Source: JBDRDD01 sp043821115 (GTDB lineage Bacteria; CAYTYR01; UBA6262; DAOVJB01). Taken from it: a DNA stretch of 64,000 bases. The stretch's first letter is position 1, and every line of letters starts with the position of its first letter. The notes beneath the pieces were generated by a model that worked only from the letters and a program-made list of their open reading frames with translations, did not search any database and was not told the origin of the DNA. The stretch is taken from NCBI GenBank assembly GCA_043821115.1, contig JBDRDD010000017.1, positions 17,826 through 81,825 on the forward strand, written 5' to 3'. Made by a program: the position numbers and the translations under genes. Shown here in pieces: positions 60,682 to 64,000 of this stretch.

Positions 60682-61815
60682 ATGGAGAGAGTGGACATAA
60701 CGATAGTGGGAGCCGGTGTTGTGGGCCTGGGGGTAGCGGCAAGCCTGGCCAGTGACGGACGAAATGTCGTTGTTATTGAAAAGCATGATGCATTCGGCAG
60801 GGAGACCAGCAGCCGCAACAGCGAGGTTATCCATGCCGGTATTTATTACAGGCCGGGAAGTCTCAAGGCCCGCACATGTGTTGAGGGCAACAGGCTTCTT
60901 TATGATATCTGTAAAGAGCATAACATACCTCACAGAAAAACCGGAAAACTTATAATAGCAAGCGATGAAGCGGAGATATCTCAGCTTGAAGAACTTCTAA
61001 AGACAGGGCAGGAGAACAGTGTTTCCGGGTTGAGGATGCTTAATAAAGGCGAGATAAAAGAGATGGAGCCCGGTGTCGAAGCTCTCTGCGCTCTTTACTC
61101 TGATTCAACCGGTATTATAGATTCCCATAAGCTCATGGAGTATTTCATATTTCGGGCGAAACAGGGCGGGGCTGACATAGTATATAATTCAGAGTTAAAA
61201 GGGGTGATTAAAAAGAAAGACGCCTACGAGGTGAGCGTAAGGGATGCGGACGGAGAGGATTTCTCCTTCCTAAGTTCTGTTTTTATTAATTGCGCCGGAC
61301 TTGAGTCGGACACTGTTGCAGCAATGGTCGGTATAGACGTTGATGCATCGGGCTACAGGCTGAAATATTCCAAGGGTCAATATTTCAGGCTTTTCACTCC
61401 TGGGAAGTGGAACCTGACTCATCTTGTGTACCCGGTTCCTGAGACAAAAAGCGTAGGCCTGGGGATACACGTTACACTGGATTTGGGTGGCGGGGTGCGT
61501 CTGGGCCCCGATGCCAATTACATAGACAGAAAAGCATGGGATTATGATGTCGAGGAGTCAGCCAAAGAAGCCTTTTATAGTTCTGTTAGAAAATTTCTAC
61601 CTTCACTTGCACATGAGGACCTCTGTCCTGACATAGCAGGTATAAGGCCCGCCCTAAAAGGGCCCGAAGATGATTTTAAGGATTTTGTGATCACCCACGA
61701 AGACGATAAGGGTTTTCCGGGTTTCATAAATCTAATAGGAATTGAGTCTCCCGGGTTGACAGCAGCTCCATCTATAGCCCGGTATGTATCCCAACTTGTG
61801 AAGCAGGTTGTCTAG
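60682..61815 (+). CDS. FAD-dependent oxidoreductase, L-2-hydroxyglutarate/glycerol-3-phosphate type
   Basis: The 377-residue protein resembles the LhgO/DAO family: N-terminal IVGAGVVGLGVAASLAS FAD motif (about 8), SRNSEVIHAGIYY (about 45), a GIIDSHKLM stretch and a C-terminal GIESPGLTAAPSIA FAD motif. It probably oxidises a 2-hydroxy acid. The exact substrate is inferred. It has its own promoter. RBS AAGGAAG. Confidence 0.85.
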   Translation: MERVDITIVGAGVVGLGVAASLASDGRNVVVIEKHDAFGRETSSRNSEVIHAGIYYRPGSLKARTCVEGNRLLYDICKEHNIPHRKTGKLIIASDEAEISQLEELLKTGQENSVSGLRMLNKGEIKEMEPGVEALCALYSDSTGIIDSHKLMEYFIFRAKQGGADIVYNSELKGVIKKKDAYEVSVRDADGEDFSFLSSVFINCAGLESDTVAAMVGIDVDASGYRLKYSKGQYFRLFTPGKWNLTHLVYPVPETKSVGLGIHVTLDLGGGVRLGPDANYIDRKAWDYDVEESAKEAFYSSVRKFLPSLAHEDLCPDIAGIRPALKGPEDDFKDFVITHEDDKGFPGFINLIGIESPGLTAAPSIARYVSQLVKQVV

Positions 61816-61834
61816 AGCTCTTAATAGGAGACCA

Positions 61835-62764
61835 ATGTCTAATCTTTGTAGTCCAATAAAAATAAAAGGAACAAGATCAAAAACTGATCCAGCCCCAAGG
61901 AACAGGACCATGTTCTTAACAAGAGAGGATTCCAGGGTTCTGGGCAAGAGCTTTGCTCTGTCTGAAGGCACAGGAAAGCTGGCAATAGGAAAGCTTAAGA
62001 ACAAGCTTATCCTGGGTGATTGTGTGGCCGGCATGAAACGCCTTCGGTCAGGTTGTATAGACCTCGTATTTGCTGATCCTCCTTACAACAAGGGCAAGGA
62101 TTTCGGGAACTCCAGCGACAGGATGAAAAGAGATACCTATCTTAGCTGGACGGATACATGGATAAAAGAAGCAAAACGCATACTGAAAGACTCGGGTTCT
62201 ATTTATGTCTGCAGCGGCTGGGAATATTCCGGTGACATCCAGAGAATAATATCGCGTTATTTTGTTATAAGAAACAGGATTACGTGGAAGAGGGAAAAAG
62301 GCAGGGGCTCAAAGACGAACTGGAAGAATAATATGGAGGATATCTGGTTCGCCACTGCGGGGACAAGTTACACCTTTAACGTAGATAAGGTCAAGTTGAA
62401 AAAGGAAGTTATAGCACCTTATCGCGTGAACGGTCTTCCCAAGGACTGGGTCCAGGATAAAGGAACCAGGTACCGCTACACCCATCCAAGCAATATCTGG
62501 ACCGACATGGTAGTGCCGTTCTGGAGTATGCGTGAGAACACGCCTCATCCGACACAGAAACCAGAGAAGCTTCTTGAGAGGATAATTCTTGCAAGCAGCA
62601 ACACCTCGAATATGGTACTAGATCCGTTCTTGGGTTCGGGAACTACGGCTGTGGTTGCAAGAAGACTAAAAAGGGCATACATAGGCTTTGAATTAAATGA
62701 GGATTATTTGAAACTTGCTATGAAAAGACTTAAATACGCAAGAAGCCCAGAAAGGGGAAAATAA
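61835..62764 (+). CDS. Site-specific DNA methyltransferase (adenine or N4-cytosine, beta class)
   Basis: The 309-residue protein has the catalytic DPPYN motif IV (about 83) before the SAM-binding DPFLGSGTT motif I (about 261), the beta-class order. A PHPTQKPEKLLERI block lies between them. ATG 61835 follows AGGAG; TTG 61808 overlaps the previous gene. No restriction endonuclease is seen on either side, so it looks like an orphan methyltransferase with a regulatory or protective role. The target sequence is unknown. Confidence 0.87.
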   Translation: MSNLCSPIKIKGTRSKTDPAPRNRTMFLTREDSRVLGKSFALSEGTGKLAIGKLKNKLILGDCVAGMKRLRSGCIDLVFADPPYNKGKDFGNSSDRMKRDTYLSWTDTWIKEAKRILKDSGSIYVCSGWEYSGDIQRIISRYFVIRNRITWKREKGRGSKTNWKNNMEDIWFATAGTSYTFNVDKVKLKKEVIAPYRVNGLPKDWVQDKGTRYRYTHPSNIWTDMVVPFWSMRENTPHPTQKPEKLLERIILASSNTSNMVLDPFLGSGTTAVVARRLKRAYIGFELNEDYLKLAMKRLKYARSPERGK

Positions 62765-63336
62765 TGAAAAAGGTAGTTTTAACATCGTTTTTGCTTATGA
62801 TAATAATGCAGGTGTCATACGCTCTTGCGGATGTAGTCGTTGTTAAAGTGGAGGAAGCGAATATCGCGGAAAGCCCGGAAGGCGAGTCGATAGGTGTCAT
62901 AAAAGAAGGGACCCCGTGTGAGAGCATATATGAAGAGGGCGCGTGGACAAAGATCAATGTGGAGGCATGGGTTAAAACATCTGATATTACTCTCATCAAG
63001 ATGGGTACGGAGAAGGAAGAAATAAAAAAAGAAGATTATGCAAAGCTTACTCCCAGCAAGCTCAAGTCCGAGGGATTCTTTGATTCATATGACAAGAGGA
63101 GGATAACATTCCGCGGGAATTTAGGGACGGTTTATAAGAATAATGATAAAGTGGCAAACCATGTAAATTTTACAGTTAGCTCCGTGAATTGTTTTATCCG
63201 TACCAGGGATGTTGAAAAGATAAAGGATTTTAAGAAGGGTGATTCTGTCAGAGTATACGGACAGGTAAAAAGGGAACCAGGCGGCGGAGAGCATGAAAAG
63301 TATTATATTCAAGTAAATGATATAATAAAGGAGTAA
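62764..63336 (+). CDS. Exported protein with SH3-like domain and C-terminal OB-like domain
   Basis: The 190-residue product has a signal peptide (about 1-22), a bacterial SH3-like module (about 26-80) and a C-terminal region (about 100-190) with alternating strands reminiscent of an OB/tRNA-anti fold. It probably binds cell wall or another extracytoplasmic ligand. The ATG overlaps the methyltransferase stop by one base. No precise function is known. Confidence 0.72.
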   Translation: MKKVVLTSFLLMIIMQVSYALADVVVVKVEEANIAESPEGESIGVIKEGTPCESIYEEGAWTKINVEAWVKTSDITLIKMGTEKEEIKKEDYAKLTPSKLKSEGFFDSYDKRRITFRGNLGTVYKNNDKVANHVNFTVSSVNCFIRTRDVEKIKDFKKGDSVRVYGQVKREPGGGEHEKYYIQVNDIIKE

Positions 63337-63340
63337 AAGG

Positions 63341-63369
63341 TTGTTTTTGGGCTTAAATTCTGATATAAT
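63341..63369 (+). promoter_or_regulatory. Promoter of the second PilZ gene
   Basis: TTGTTT (63341-63346) and TATAAT (63364-63369) are 17 bp apart, with a TGA extended -10. The ATG is at 63399. Confidence 0.65.
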
Positions 63370-63398
63370 ATATGTATAATGTGAAAGGAGGGTGTGGT

Positions 63399-63722
63399 AT
63401 GGGAATTGATTCGCCTGATGATAAAAGGACGTTCGGAAGGGTAGACGCCGGTAATAAGGTCGCCTGCAGGGTGATAGAAATAGGTAGTGACAATGAATTT
63501 GACGATACGGAGCTAACTGTGAAAAATATAAGCCCCGGGGGCGTATCTTTTGAGTCAAATACAGTCCTGCCGCAGGATACCGTTATAAAGATCGAGTTAA
63601 AGCTTCCCCTTTCAACACAGGGTGAGCAGAGTATTGTCTCGGGTAAGGTGATCCGTTGTTCTAAGGATGAAAAGAGCGGTAAATACGAAATAGGGATAGC
63701 TTATACTAGAGATAAAAAGTAG
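63399..63722 (+). CDS. PilZ-domain protein
   Basis: The 107-residue protein is a single PilZ domain, with DDKRTFGRVDAGNKVACRV near the N terminus, KNISPGGVSFES at the (D/N)xSxxG position (N-I-S-P-G-G) and a C-terminal YEIGIAYT strand. Unlike the gene at 38845 it keeps the Ser of the second motif. ATG 63399 is set by AAAGGAGGG. It probably responds to cyclic di-GMP; no diguanylate cyclase is in the window. Confidence 0.87.
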   Translation: MGIDSPDDKRTFGRVDAGNKVACRVIEIGSDNEFDDTELTVKNISPGGVSFESNTVLPQDTVIKIELKLPLSTQGEQSIVSGKVIRCSKDEKSGKYEIGIAYTRDKK

Positions 63723-63735
63723 ATAAATATCTATT

Positions 63736-64000
63736 ATGAAGAAAACGATTCTCTATCTTAGGCTATGGCTTCCCCCTATCGCTTGGTGCGCGATCATATA
63801 CTATCTTTCAAGTGTTCCCGGTCTGAATTCAGGCTTGGGATCCTGGGATTTGATCCTGCGTAAGTGCGCTCATATAACTGAGTACGCTATTCTCACCGTG
63901 CTCTTCTTCAGGGCTTTTTCATTTCACAAGTTAAAAAAGGTATACGAATTTTCGGCAGTGATATCTGTGATGTACGCAATATCAGATGAAATCCACCAGG
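63736..64000 (+). CDS. VanZ-like membrane protein, partial (runs off right edge)
   Basis: The 88 visible residues begin MKKTILYLRLWLPPIAWCAI and contain hydrophobic spans, KCAHITEYAILT (the HxxEY motif) and, at the edge, SDEIHQ, both hallmarks of VanZ-like proteins. The frame is open to position 64000. No clear ribosome-binding site is seen. Function of the family outside teicoplanin resistance is unclear. Confidence 0.85.
   Translation, partial: MKKTILYLRLWLPPIAWCAIIYYLSSVPGLNSGLGSWDLILRKCAHITEYAILTVLFFRAFSFHKLKKVYEFSAVISVMYAISDEIHQ

Overview
This window is a compact, almost entirely plus-strand stretch of a chromosome from a Gram-negative-type (LPS-bearing) anaerobic bacterium. An LptE-like lipoprotein, MurJ, the RodA/PBP2 pair and BioY point to a diderm rod. 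Rubrerythrins, superoxide reductase, lactate dehydrogenase and quinolinate synthase point to an anaerobe that meets oxygen only occasionally. Gene order, small intergenic gaps, frequent ATGA stop/start overlaps and RNase Y beside YmdB suggest a deep-branching lineage such as Omnitrophota (OP3). That assignment is inferred from general knowledge; no rRNA is present to prove it.

Layout: 1-1.9 kb, end of a cell-elongation operon (PBP2, RodA). 2.1-4.65 kb, gap-pgk-secG, followed by a four-tRNA cluster (Leu, Gly, Cys, Val). 5.0-7.8 kb, bioY, a DUF1284 gene and a ThrRS without a TGS domain. 7.83-9.2 kb, infC-rpmI-rplT behind a structured attenuator-like leader, with infC apparently starting at a non-AUG codon. 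9.2-11.6 kb, a Ktr/Trk potassium uptake pair and a TPR protein. 11.6-16.5 kb, an rRNA methylase, pheS-pheT, a coiled-coil protein and zapA. 16.6-16.77 kb, a recognisable 6S RNA in its classic place between zapA and the rarA/5-FTHF cyclo-ligase pair. 18.7-24.3 kb, rny, ymdB, folD, xseA, xseB and a prenyl synthase. 24.3-29.5 kb, an APC permease fused to an EIIA domain, small stress-type proteins, and dxs. 29.5-38.3 kb, tlyA, leuS, lptE, holA, divergently oriented rpsT, murJ, an unusually short uvrC and a lytic transglycosylase.

38.3-42 kb is less operon-like. It has a 44-residue Lys-rich protein with its own promoter and terminator, a PilZ protein, an MBL hydrolase, a long inverted repeat that folds as a three-way junction, an ECF sigma factor with a small Cys-rich partner, and Hsp20.

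41.7-49.3 kb is an oxygen-defence island. It runs from a PerR/Fur gene through a reverse-order rubrerythrin, a Cys-rich leader peptide overlapping a terminator, a flavin reductase, LDH, a stand-alone desulforedoxin, rubrerythrin, a rubredoxin-superoxide reductase fusion, a ferritin-like protein, a glutaredoxin-like protein and a thioredoxin reductase-like protein, ending at an IscR-like regulator. 49.3-60.6 kb is a sulfur and Fe-S island: Thi4, a PP-loop protein, MetY, CysK, MetX, MetW, a diferredoxin, an NrdD-tail-like protein, FTR1, NifS, MnmA and NadA. Together these two islands link reactive-oxygen removal, iron, cysteine/methionine synthesis and sulfur delivery to tRNA and thiazole. The window ends with an FAD oxidoreductase, an orphan DNA methyltransferase, an SH3-like exported protein, a second PilZ protein and the start of a VanZ-like protein.
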